NCBI GenBank assembly: GCA_028868695.1
Contig: JAGWTZ010000004.1
Location: forward strand, 1-64,000
Length of the DNA: 64,000 nt
Source: Alphaproteobacteria bacterium
Lineage (GTDB): Bacteria; Pseudomonadota; Alphaproteobacteria; Rhizobiales; Aestuariivirgaceae
Direction of reading: 5' to 3'
The notes below the pieces were generated by a model that ran no database searches, had not been told where the DNA came from, and saw nothing but the letters and a program-made list of their open reading frames with translations. Position 1 is the first letter of the stretch. Each line of letters begins with the position of its first letter. This document shows, in pieces, positions 9,919 to 18,474 of the stretch. The translations under genes and the position numbers were made by a program.

Positions 9919-11328
9919 ATGCGGCGCAATCTCAATGACGAAGTGGGCAAACGGCTGCTCAAGGGCCTTGATCTGGCAGGGCTTGGCGGCCTCAGTCTTG
10001 TGGCCAGTTTCCTGGCGGTGCGCGGCGGTGATGGCGCCGATGCTGTTCTGGCCGGCTTCTTCGCCCTTGCCCTCACCTTCCTGTGCATGATCATCCTGCG
10101 CGGCCTTGATCTCTATGAGGCGCGCAAGCAGGTGCACCTTGGCTCCAGCATCATCAAATCCATCACTGCCGTGGCCATTGTTGGCCTGGCGGCCGCGCTT
10201 TGCGCGCGCCTCATCGGCTTGCAGTTTGAGGAAGGCTGGGCCCGCCTGTGGCTGCCGGGCAGCGCGGCCTATATCATGCTCTCCCGGCTTCTCGCCTGGG
10301 CTCTGGTGCGCCGCGATGTGCACAGTGGCGCGCTGCGCCAGCGCATCGCCATTGTGGGTGGCGGCAAGGCGGCCGAAGACGCCATCACCACGCTGGAAAA
10401 CTCCAAGGGTCTCGACATTGAAATCCTCGGCCTGTTTGACGACCGTTTCGACAACCGCAGCCCCGCCTCCATTCACCGCGTGAAGAAGCTGGGCAAGATC
10501 GCCGATCTTGATGCCTATGCCCGCGCCAATGCGGTGGATCTGGTCATCGTTGCCATTCCCATTTCGGCCGAGCAGCGCCTGCTGCAAATCCTCAAGCGCA
10601 TTTGGGAACTGCCGGTGGACATCCGCGTCTCCGGCCAGGCGGCCAAGCTGCGCCTGTCGCGCTCGGCCTATCACCATCTGGGCGACCTGCCGCTGCTGCC
10701 GCTGTTTGACCGCCCGCTGAGCCACTGGAACGAATTCACCAAGGATGTGCTGGACCGTTTCGTGGCGCTCATCGCCATCCTTCTGCTCTCGCCGGTTCTG
10801 GCGCTGGTGGCGCTGGCCGTGCGCCTCGAAAGCAAGGGGCCCATCATCTTCAAGCAGAAGCGCTTCGGCTTCAACAATGAGCTGATCGAGGTCTACAAGT
10901 TCCGCTCCATGTATGTGGACAAGAGCGACGCCACCGCCGCCAAGCTGGTGACCAAGGGTGACCCGCGCGTCACCAGGGTGGGCCGCATCATCCGCAAGAC
11001 CTCGCTGGATGAGCTGCCGCAGCTTTTCAACGTGCTCAAGGGCCAGCTCTCGCTTGTCGGCCCGCGCCCGCATGCCACCCAGGCCAAGGCCGCCGGCGGC
11101 CTTTACGATCAGGTGGTGGAAGGTTACTTCGCGCGCCACAAGGTGAAGCCCGGCATCACCGGCTGGGCGCAGATCAACGGCTGGCGCGGCGAGACCGACA
11201 CCGTTGAAAAGATCGAACAGCGTGTGAAGCACGATCTTGAATATATCGACCAATGGTCCCTGCGCCTTGATCTTTACATTCTCATGAAGACGCCGCTGGC
11301 CTTGCTGAAAAGCGAAAACGCCTACTGA
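9919..11328 (+). CDS. Undecaprenyl-phosphate glucose phosphotransferase (WcaJ/ExoY-type sugar transferase)
   Basis: Polyprenyl glycosylphosphotransferase C-terminus: KSKGPIIFKQKRFGFNN, SLDELPQLFNVLKGQLSLVGPRPH, KPGITGWAQINGWRGET. Confidence 0.92.
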   Translation: MRRNLNDEVGKRLLKGLDLAGLGGLSLVASFLAVRGGDGADAVLAGFFALALTFLCMIILRGLDLYEARKQVHLGSSIIKSITAVAIVGLAAALCARLIGLQFEEGWARLWLPGSAAYIMLSRLLAWALVRRDVHSGALRQRIAIVGGGKAAEDAITTLENSKGLDIEILGLFDDRFDNRSPASIHRVKKLGKIADLDAYARANAVDLVIVAIPISAEQRLLQILKRIWELPVDIRVSGQAAKLRLSRSAYHHLGDLPLLPLFDRPLSHWNEFTKDVLDRFVALIAILLLSPVLALVALAVRLESKGPIIFKQKRFGFNNELIEVYKFRSMYVDKSDATAAKLVTKGDPRVTRVGRIIRKTSLDELPQLFNVLKGQLSLVGPRPHATQAKAAGGLYDQVVEGYFARHKVKPGITGWAQINGWRGETDTVEKIEQRVKHDLEYIDQWSLRLDLYILMKTPLALLKSENAY

Positions 11329-11430
11329 TCGGTAATGCGGCCCCTTCCGGGTTGGTATTCCGCCAAATCAATGCTAACCCTGTGTTGAACTGCCGCAAAG
11401 GCAGGCAACAGAACCTGGGGAAGCATCAAC

Positions 11431-11727
11431 ATGGATCAGAACACTCTCAACCTCATCATTTCGGCCATCGCTGGCCTGGCCGCGGGCCATGGCACGGGTG
11501 CTGCCAACCAGAGCACGTCCCTTGGCCCGGTGGGCAACACTGCAACGGGCGCCATCGGCGGCGTGCTTGGTGGCCTGATCGCCGCGCTGGTTCCTGCCTT
11601 GCAGCAGATCGGCACGGGCACGGTGAATGGCGGCAACCTCGGTGGCGGCGCCATCGGCGGCATCGTGCTCACAGCCATCGTCTCGGCCCTCAAGAACAAC
11701 ATGGGCGGCGGCACGGCGGCGAAGTAA
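11431..11727 (+). CDS. Small glycine-rich membrane protein, copy 1
   Basis: 98 aa, SLGPVGNTATGAIGGVLGG glycine-zipper motif shared with the next ORF. Confidence 0.7.
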   Translation: MDQNTLNLIISAIAGLAAGHGTGAANQSTSLGPVGNTATGAIGGVLGGLIAALVPALQQIGTGTVNGGNLGGGAIGGIVLTAIVSALKNNMGGGTAAK

Positions 11728-11888
11728 CACCGCGCGCCACGCATCTCATTTCCGCGGCCGCCAACCGCAAGGTTTGCGGCTGTTTTGTTGTGCGCTGCAT
11801 CACGGCTTTGGTTTGGTGATGTGCCGCTTCGATGTTACAACTCGGCGAGGTCTGCCATCACGGAAGATCGAATCAAGGGGGTAGAAAA

Positions 11889-12167
11889 ATGGATATCACG
11901 TCACTTCTCATCCAGCTCGTTGCCGGCGCTGTCGGCGGCAATGTGGGTGGCACCGCAATGAAGGATCAAAGCCTCGGGCCAATCGGCAACACCATTGCCG
12001 GCGCCGTGGGCGGCCTTGGCGGCGGCACGGTTCTGGGCTCGCTGATTCCTGCCCTTGCCTCGGCTGCGGCCGGTGGCTCCACGGTTGGCAATCTCGCCGC
12101 CAGCGGCGTGGGCGGCCTGGTGCTGCAAATCATCGTTGGCCTGATCAAGAGCAAGATGGGCAACTGA
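11889..12167 (+). CDS. Small glycine-rich membrane protein, copy 2
   Basis: SLGPIGNTIAGAVGGLGGG motif, same architecture as 11431..11727. Confidence 0.7.
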   Translation: MDITSLLIQLVAGAVGGNVGGTAMKDQSLGPIGNTIAGAVGGLGGGTVLGSLIPALASAAAGGSTVGNLAASGVGGLVLQIIVGLIKSKMGN

Positions 12168-12190
12168 TCCCAAGCCAGCGCGAATGAGAG

Positions 12191-12216
12191 GGGCGCCCAT
12201 TGTGGCGCCCTTTTTT
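12191..12216 (+). terminator. Rho-independent terminator
   Basis: GGGCGCC-cattgt-GGCGCCC followed by TTTTTT. Confidence 0.85.
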
Positions 12217-13189
12217 ATTGCGGCAGCCGCCCGCCCAGCTCATCGGCGATATGCGCCTTGATGATGTCGTCAAAACTCTTCTCGGCCTCGAAGCCAAGCT
12301 CGCGCGCACGACGCGCCTCAAAGCGCGTGGGCCAGCCCTTTACGATCGTCCAGATGGTGTCATCCGGCACCTCGCGGATGAGCGCGAGCGGCTTGTCACC
12401 CGCCACCCGCTTCAGCGCATCCAGCTGCTCCTGCACGGTGACGCCCACGCCAGGCATGGTGAGATTGCGCCGCGGGCCGACGCGCCCGCCATCAATGCTG
12501 GCGGCATGGATGAGGAAGTTCACCGCCGAGCGCGGGCTCGCATGGGTGTGCACCACATCGCGCGGCACGGGCAGAACCGCTTCCTGGCCCGCCAGCGGCT
12601 CGCGGATGATATTGGAGAAGAAGCCGGAGGCCGCCTTGTTGGGTTTCCCCGGCCGCACGCAAATGGTGGGCAGGCGGATGCCGATGCCATCGAATATGCC
12701 CTTGCGCGTGTAATCCGCCAGCAGGGCCTCGCTCATCATCTTCTGCGTGCCATAGGAGGTGAGCGGCGTGAGATGGAAATCATCGGGGATCACCGCAGGG
12801 AAGGGCGCACCGAACACCGCGATAGAGGATGTGAACACCACGCGCGGCGAAATGCGCGCCGCGCGCATGGCGTCAAACAGCACGCGCGTGCCATCGAGGT
12901 TGACGCGGTAGCCGAGATCGAAGTTCGCTTCCGCCTCGCCCGAGACAATCCCCGCCAGGTGAAACACCACATCGGGCTTGGCTGCCATCAGCCCAGCAGC
13001 GAAGGTGGGGGCCGCAAGATCGCCCACATGGGCATTGAGCGGTGTGACGCCGCGCGGCCATTCGCTCGCCACCACGTCAACAAGGTCAATGGCAGTAATG
13101 GCCTTGCCGTTCAGCTGGCCATCTTGCATCAGCCGCGCCGTGAGCTTGCGGCCGATCATGCCGGCTGCCCCGGTGATGAGAATGCGCAT
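12215..13189 (-). CDS. NAD-dependent epimerase/dehydratase, D-erythronate dehydrogenase (DenD)-like
   Basis: MRILITGAAGMIGRKLTARL Rossmann motif; YGTQK catalytic motif; VRPGKPNKAASGFFSNIIREPL resembles DenD family. Confidence 0.8.
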   Translation of the reverse strand: MRILITGAAGMIGRKLTARLMQDGQLNGKAITAIDLVDVVASEWPRGVTPLNAHVGDLAAPTFAAGLMAAKPDVVFHLAGIVSGEAEANFDLGYRVNLDGTRVLFDAMRAARISPRVVFTSSIAVFGAPFPAVIPDDFHLTPLTSYGTQKMMSEALLADYTRKGIFDGIGIRLPTICVRPGKPNKAASGFFSNIIREPLAGQEAVLPVPRDVVHTHASPRSAVNFLIHAASIDGGRVGPRRNLTMPGVGVTVQEQLDALKRVAGDKPLALIREVPDDTIWTIVKGWPTRFEARRARELGFEAEKSFDDIIKAHIADELGGRLPQ

Positions 13190-13192
13190 GTC

Positions 13193-14116
13193 TTACTTTC
13201 CCCAGCGCAGCGCCAGCGGATTTGCTTCGCGCGCCAGTTCCAGCAAACCCTTGCGCGTTTCCGGATGCAAGGGGCGAAGCGGGTGGCGCACATGATCGGA
13301 CTTGATCACGCCGCCTTCCTTCATCACCGCCTTGGCGGAGCGCAGGCCGCACTGGCGGTTCTCGTAATTGATCAGCGGCAGCAGATTCTTGTAGATCGCG
13401 GCCGCCTTGGCGCGGTCTCCCGCATGATGAGCAATGATCGCGGGCCGGATCAGGTCAGGGATCATCGCCGAGCACATCGAGCCGGTGGCTCCGGCATCAA
13501 GATCGGCCATCAGGGTGATCGACTCTTCGCCGTCAAACGGGCCCACGATGCTCTTGCCGGCTGCCGCGATCAGGTCACGCAGCTTTTGCGCGGCAAAGGC
13601 CACCTCGATCTTGAAATAGGAAACCAGCGGAACTTCCTGCGCCAGCCGCACAAGGAAGGGAACGGAAAGCTTGACGCCCGAAAGCGGCGCATCTTGCACC
13701 ATGATGGGCAGGCCGCTGGCCTTGGCGATGGCCGCGAAGTGTTCAATCATCGCGCCTTCATCGGCCTGCAGCGCGGCGCCGTGATAGGGTGGCATCAGCA
13801 TCAGCATGGCGGCGCCATGGTCGGCCGCATGCCTGGCGCGGGCAGCGGCGATTTGCGTCGAGAAATGCGAACAGGTGACAATGACTGGCACGCGGCCGTT
13901 CACCTGTTTCAGGCAGGCCTCGGTGGAAACGCGCCGCTCTTCATCCGTCATCACAAACTGCTCGGAGAAATTGGCGAGGATGCAGATGGCGTCTGACCCC
14001 TGGTCCACCATCAGGTCCATCACCCGGCGCTGGCCGTCCAGATCAAGCGCGCCATCGTCATGGAACACGGTGGGGGCAACAGGCAGAACGCCGGTGAGGG
14101 GCCTTGAGAGTTTCAT
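13193..14116 (-). CDS. Dihydrodipicolinate synthase family, L-2-keto-3-deoxyarabonate dehydratase-like
   Basis: CILANFSEQF, MPPYHGA, FKIE (Schiff-base Lys), DGEESITLMADLDAGATG, LPLINYENRQCGL. Confidence 0.75.
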   Translation of the reverse strand: MKLSRPLTGVLPVAPTVFHDDGALDLDGQRRVMDLMVDQGSDAICILANFSEQFVMTDEERRVSTEACLKQVNGRVPVIVTCSHFSTQIAAARARHAADHGAAMLMLMPPYHGAALQADEGAMIEHFAAIAKASGLPIMVQDAPLSGVKLSVPFLVRLAQEVPLVSYFKIEVAFAAQKLRDLIAAAGKSIVGPFDGEESITLMADLDAGATGSMCSAMIPDLIRPAIIAHHAGDRAKAAAIYKNLLPLINYENRQCGLRSAKAVMKEGGVIKSDHVRHPLRPLHPETRKGLLELAREANPLALRWGK

Positions 14117-14161
14117 GGGGATCACTTTCCAAATGGTTGCCCCGCGGGCCAAGGCAGTGGC

Positions 14162-15166
14162 CTAGACCTTCGGGTGTTCCAGCATTTGTAATACAATTGG
14201 CTCGGTACCTGCAATACGCGCCATCACCATGCGCGCCAGTTCCTGGCCAGCCAGCCGGAAATCCTCGCCGATGCCGATAATGTTCTGCTCAAACAGCTGG
14301 ATGGTCTCGGAAATCGGCTTGGCCACCATGTCATAATCACGCCCGATCATCTTGCCGCCTTGGCGCATGCCGGCGATGGTGGCCAGCGCCACGCTGGAGG
14401 ATACGCAGACAATGCCGTCCGGCCCGTCGCGCCGCTCGGCCAGCGCCTTGGTGGCCAGCACCAGCTGCTGCACCTCGGAATCAGTGTCCACCGTGCTGAG
14501 CAGTTCGCCGCGCATGCCAAAAGTGCTGAGCCCGCGGTTGAAGCCGCCCAACGTGTGGTGGAAATAGTTGAGCTGTGCTGGCGGCCCGATCAGCACCAGG
14601 TTCTTGCGGCCGTGCTTGTGCAGCAGGTGCACCGCCTCGAAGGCGAAGGCGTCATTGTTGAAATCGAAATAGGCGTGTTCGATGCCCATGGCGGTGCGGC
14701 CATGGGTGGCGAAGGGCATGTTGTTTTCGATGAGATAGCGCACGCGCGGATCATCCGGCTGGGTGCGCGAAATGATGACGCCATCGGCGGAGTTGGTTTC
14801 AACAATGTAGCGGATGGGGTCCATCGGATCGGAGAGCGAATAAGGCGTGATCACCAGATGGTAGGGCGTGTCCTTCAGCGCATCTGAAATGCCATAGACA
14901 ATATTGGCAAAGAAGCCCGAGCCGCCGTCTTCCGCGTTCAGCACCACGGTGATCACATTGCTCTTGCCGGTGCGCAGGCGCACGCCCGCGCGATTCGGCC
15001 GGTAGCCCATCTGCTGGGCGGCCTTCTGCACGCGGCGGCGCGTTTCCAGCGCGATTTCCGGGCTGTCACGCAGCGCCTGGCTGACCGTGGAAATGCCAAG
15101 CCCGGTGATCTCCGCAAGCGAGCGCAGGGTAGGGCGCTTTTCTGAACCATCCGACATGGCGCACAA
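14162..15166 (-). CDS. LacI family transcriptional regulator
   Basis: N-terminal HTH TLRSLAEITGLGISTVSQALRDSPEIALETRRRVQKAAQQMGYRPN. Confidence 0.95.
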   Translation of the reverse strand: MCAMSDGSEKRPTLRSLAEITGLGISTVSQALRDSPEIALETRRRVQKAAQQMGYRPNRAGVRLRTGKSNVITVVLNAEDGGSGFFANIVYGISDALKDTPYHLVITPYSLSDPMDPIRYIVETNSADGVIISRTQPDDPRVRYLIENNMPFATHGRTAMGIEHAYFDFNNDAFAFEAVHLLHKHGRKNLVLIGPPAQLNYFHHTLGGFNRGLSTFGMRGELLSTVDTDSEVQQLVLATKALAERRDGPDGIVCVSSSVALATIAGMRQGGKMIGRDYDMVAKPISETIQLFEQNIIGIGEDFRLAGQELARMVMARIAGTEPIVLQMLEHPKV

Positions 15167-15181
15167 TTCATAGGCAAATCC

Positions 15182-15193
15182 TGAATCGTTTCA
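15182..15193. promoter_or_regulatory. Candidate LacI-family operator 1
   Basis: TGAATCGTTTCA, near-perfect palindrome in the divergent lacI/ABC intergenic region. Confidence 0.65.
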
Positions 15194-15248
15194 AGTCCAG
15201 AAAAGCAATTGTGCAGCGCAATATTTCGCCGCCAAAAATTTTCTCATC

Positions 15249-15260
15249 TGAAACGTTGCA
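15249..15260. promoter_or_regulatory. Candidate LacI-family operator 2
   Basis: TGAAACGTTGCA, one mismatch from TGAAACGTTTCA, same intergenic region. Confidence 0.65.
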
Positions 15261-15319
15261 ATTTGAAAAATGCTGAGTTAGCGTTTCACCACCCAAATAA
15301 GACGAGGGAGGAAATTGTC

Positions 15320-16576
15320 ATGGGTCTGAAGAAATTTGCAGCCGGTCTTGCGTTCACTGCATCGCTCTTTGCGATGGGTGCGGCCAAGGCCACTGACATT
15401 GAAGTGACGCATTGGTGGACATCCGGTGGCGAAGCCGCTGCCGTGGCTGAATTCGCCAAGGCCGTGAACGCCTCGGGCGATCATTGGGTTGACGGCGCCA
15501 TCGCCGGCTCGGGCGACGTTGCCCGCCCGATCATCATTTCGCGTATCTTGGGCGGCAACCCGATGGGCGCCACCCAGCTGAACCCCGGCCATGACGCCGA
15601 CGAACTGATCAAGGCCGGCCTGATGCAGGACCTGACGGACGTGGCCAAGAAGGAAAACTGGGATGGCATCCTGCGTCCCAAGACCCAGCTGGCTTCCTGC
15701 ACGGTGGACGGCAAGGTCTGGTGCGTTCCTGTGAACCTGCACTCGGCCCAGTGGCTGTGGACCAACCGTCACGTCTATGAAAAGCTCGGCCTGCAGCCGC
15801 CGAAGGATTGGAACGAATTCGTCGCCGATGCGCCGAAGCTGAAGGCCGCTGGCATTCAGCCGATGGCCCTGGCCCAGGGCTGGCCGGTTGGCCTGCTGAT
15901 CCAGGACTTGATGGTGGCTGTGGCTGGCGTCGATGGCTTCGTGAAGGTGTACAAGGATCGTGACCTCGGCGTTGCCGGCGGCCCCGATTTCGCCAAGGTC
16001 TTCAAGGCCGTGGAAGACGCCCGCTCGATGGTCGATCCCAAGGACATGACCAAGCAGTGGAACGAAGCTGTGGCCCTCGTGATCACCGGCAAGGCTGGTG
16101 GCGTGGTGCACGGCGACTGGTCTGGCGGTGAATTCCAGGTGGCCAAGATGGTTCCGGGCAAGGACTATGATTGCTTGCCGGGCCTCGGCCTCACCCCTGT
16201 GCTGAACACCGGCGGTGACGTGTTCTACTTCCCGAAGAGCAAGGACCCGAAGATCACCGAAGCCCAGCTGAAGATGGCTTCCACACTGGTGAAGCCGGAC
16301 GTGCAGGTGGCCTTCAACCTGAAGAAGGGCTCGCTGCCGATGCGCGGCGACGTCGATCTGTCGGCTGCCAACGACTGCATGAAGAAGGGCTTGGAAATTC
16401 TTGACCATCCGAAGTCCAACGCCGTTTTCCCGAACGACGTGCAGATGCTGGACCGCGACTCGCTGAACCAGATCAACGACCTGATGACCCAGTTCTTCTC
16501 CACCCCGGCCATGACTGCGGCTGATGTGCAGAAGAAGTTCGTGGACATCATCAAGGCCGCTCCTCCGATGAAGTAA
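15320..16576 (+). CDS. Sugar ABC transporter substrate-binding protein
   Basis: Signal peptide plus DIEVTHWWTSGGEAAAVAEFAKAVN, typical glucose/mannose-type SBP. Confidence 0.92.
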   Translation: MGLKKFAAGLAFTASLFAMGAAKATDIEVTHWWTSGGEAAAVAEFAKAVNASGDHWVDGAIAGSGDVARPIIISRILGGNPMGATQLNPGHDADELIKAGLMQDLTDVAKKENWDGILRPKTQLASCTVDGKVWCVPVNLHSAQWLWTNRHVYEKLGLQPPKDWNEFVADAPKLKAAGIQPMALAQGWPVGLLIQDLMVAVAGVDGFVKVYKDRDLGVAGGPDFAKVFKAVEDARSMVDPKDMTKQWNEAVALVITGKAGGVVHGDWSGGEFQVAKMVPGKDYDCLPGLGLTPVLNTGGDVFYFPKSKDPKITEAQLKMASTLVKPDVQVAFNLKKGSLPMRGDVDLSAANDCMKKGLEILDHPKSNAVFPNDVQMLDRDSLNQINDLMTQFFSTPAMTAADVQKKFVDIIKAAPPMK

Positions 16577-16593
16577 GGCGAAAGCCGAACCTG

Positions 16594-16620
16594 GTCCGGC
16601 GGGCACAGCGCCCGCCGGAC
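16594..16620 (+). promoter_or_regulatory. Stable intra-operon stem-loop after the SBP gene
   Basis: GTCCGGCGGGC-acagc-GCCCGCCGGAC, 11-bp stem. Confidence 0.75.
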
Positions 16621-16636
16621 TGTTTCCTGCAAAAAG

Positions 16637-16792
16637 TCTCCATTCCAGCCGAGCCGGTCCTGTGCGTGAAGTGCAACAGGCTGGGTCAACGCGTCTTGTG
16701 CGGGCTGGAAGGGTGCGTTCCCTCACATGCCTCACCCTGGCGTGGCGGGAAGGCGCAGCTTCAGCCCATCGCGGGCTTGGCTGGAATGGAGA
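16637..16792 (+). other. Structured intercistronic element bounded by a perfect 14-bp inverted repeat
   Basis: TCTCCATTCCAGCC (16637-16650) and its exact reverse complement GGCTGGAATGGAGA (16779-16792), with smaller hairpins between. Confidence 0.6.
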
Positions 16793-16810
16793 TTGTCAAA
16801 GACAGATCAC

Positions 16811-18469
16811 ATGACCACACTTGACCTCGCCTCTGTGCCCGCGCGCGAAGGGCCGCCCCACATCCAGCAATTCACCAATCCCGTGCGTTATGGCTTTGCC
16901 GCGCTGATGGCGCTGCTGGCCTTCGCCTGCATCTACTTCGACTGGCCTTTCGCCAAGATCGGCACCTTCCAGCCAATGATGTATGCGGCAGGTGTTGTCG
17001 TCATTGCCTACGTGATCGACATTCCCTTCAAGAAACTGTGGCCGAAGCTGGCGCTGTTTGATGTGTACATCGTGGCCGTCGCCATCGCCTGGTGGGCCTG
17101 GTACACCAAGGGCAGCCCGATTGATTTCTCCGGCCCCTCCGGCGCGCTTTTCACCAATATGTGGCCCTTTGCCGGCTTGCCGGATTCAGTTCCGCTGCCG
17201 GCTGATGCCGGGTTCTTCGGCCTGATCCACTGGGTCTATCTCGAACTGTTCCAATATATCGGCTGGGTCATCCAGAACGCCTTCCAGACGCTTCTGGCGG
17301 GGATCATCATTGTCGGCGGCATATTGGGCTTCCTGGTCAGCGTGGTTGCCGCGGTTACCTTCCCGTGGTTCGCGGCCAATGGCGCCTTGCACATTCTTCA
17401 GGCAACGGCCGTGCCGGGCCTCAAGATCTCCCGCAACATGACCATCGGCCTTGCAGTGGCGCTGGGCCTTGCGCTCGTGCTGGCCTGGGGTGCTGGCACA
17501 GGCTGGGGCTTCTATGCCACCGACGCCGCTGCTGACGCCGCCTGGAAGTGGGGCAGCCTGTTCATCTATTTCTTCACCTTCGCCGCCGCCGTGTGGAACG
17601 CGCCCTATTCGAACTTCCACTCAAAGATCGCGTCGATCCCGATGATGTTCATCGTGCTGTTCGCCTTTGTGGGCAGCGCCTTCTGGACAGTGGCCTATTC
17701 CACCACCGATGCGAAGATCTATCCGGTCTTCAACTTCATCGGCCTGAAGCAGTATTACCGCCTCTTCACGGTTGATGTGTGGTCCACCGCCGTCCACAAC
17801 ATCGTGATCTTCATCCTGCTGGGCACGGCCTCGTCCTTCATCCTGGGCTTCCTGCTCGCCGTGTTCATGGACCAGAAGATCAGGCTCGAAGGCCTGTTCC
17901 GCACGATTTATCTCTATCCCTTCGCGCTGTCCTTCATCGTCACTGGCCACGTCTGGGCCTGGATATTCTCGCCCACCTATGGCCTTGAGAAGTCCATCCG
18001 CCAGTTCGGCTGGAGCAATTTCAACTTCGCCTGGATTTCCGACAATGACCTGGCGATCTATTGCGTGATCATCGCCGCCGTCTGGCAGGGCACGGGCCTG
18101 GTGATGGCCCTGATGCTGGCGGGCCTGCGCGGCGTGGACGATGAAGTCTGGAAGGCCGCCCGCGTGGACGGCATTCCCAAGTGGCGCACCTATATCCAGA
18201 TCGTCATTCCGATGATGCGCCCCGTGCTCATCACCACCTTTGTGATCGTCGCCTCCGGCAACTTCCGTGTCTATGACATCGTGGTGGCGCTGACAGATGG
18301 CGGCCCAGGCATCTCCACCTCGGTCCCTTCGCAATACGTCTACAAATATCTCTTCTCCGGCAGCATCGGCCAGGGCCTTGCGGCCTCGACTGTGATGCTG
18401 CTGATTTCGGCCATCATCCTGATCCCCTGGGTCTATGTCGAATTCGTCAAGAACAAGCAGGTACGGTAA
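16811..18469 (+). CDS. Sugar ABC transporter permease with extended N-terminal membrane domain
   Basis: C-terminal MalF/UgpA-type domain (ALMLAGLRGVDDEVWKAARVDGIPKWRTYIQIVIPMMRP EAA loop) preceded by ~270 aa of extra TM segments. Confidence 0.88.
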   Translation: MTTLDLASVPAREGPPHIQQFTNPVRYGFAALMALLAFACIYFDWPFAKIGTFQPMMYAAGVVVIAYVIDIPFKKLWPKLALFDVYIVAVAIAWWAWYTKGSPIDFSGPSGALFTNMWPFAGLPDSVPLPADAGFFGLIHWVYLELFQYIGWVIQNAFQTLLAGIIIVGGILGFLVSVVAAVTFPWFAANGALHILQATAVPGLKISRNMTIGLAVALGLALVLAWGAGTGWGFYATDAAADAAWKWGSLFIYFFTFAAAVWNAPYSNFHSKIASIPMMFIVLFAFVGSAFWTVAYSTTDAKIYPVFNFIGLKQYYRLFTVDVWSTAVHNIVIFILLGTASSFILGFLLAVFMDQKIRLEGLFRTIYLYPFALSFIVTGHVWAWIFSPTYGLEKSIRQFGWSNFNFAWISDNDLAIYCVIIAAVWQGTGLVMALMLAGLRGVDDEVWKAARVDGIPKWRTYIQIVIPMMRPVLITTFVIVASGNFRVYDIVVALTDGGPGISTSVPSQYVYKYLFSGSIGQGLAASTVMLLISAIILIPWVYVEFVKNKQVR

Positions 18470-18474
18470 ACTCC

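Noticed and set aside
12200-13996. 598 aa forward ORF opposite the DenD-like and dehydratase genes
   Set aside because: Shadow ORF; opposite strand has clear conserved motifs
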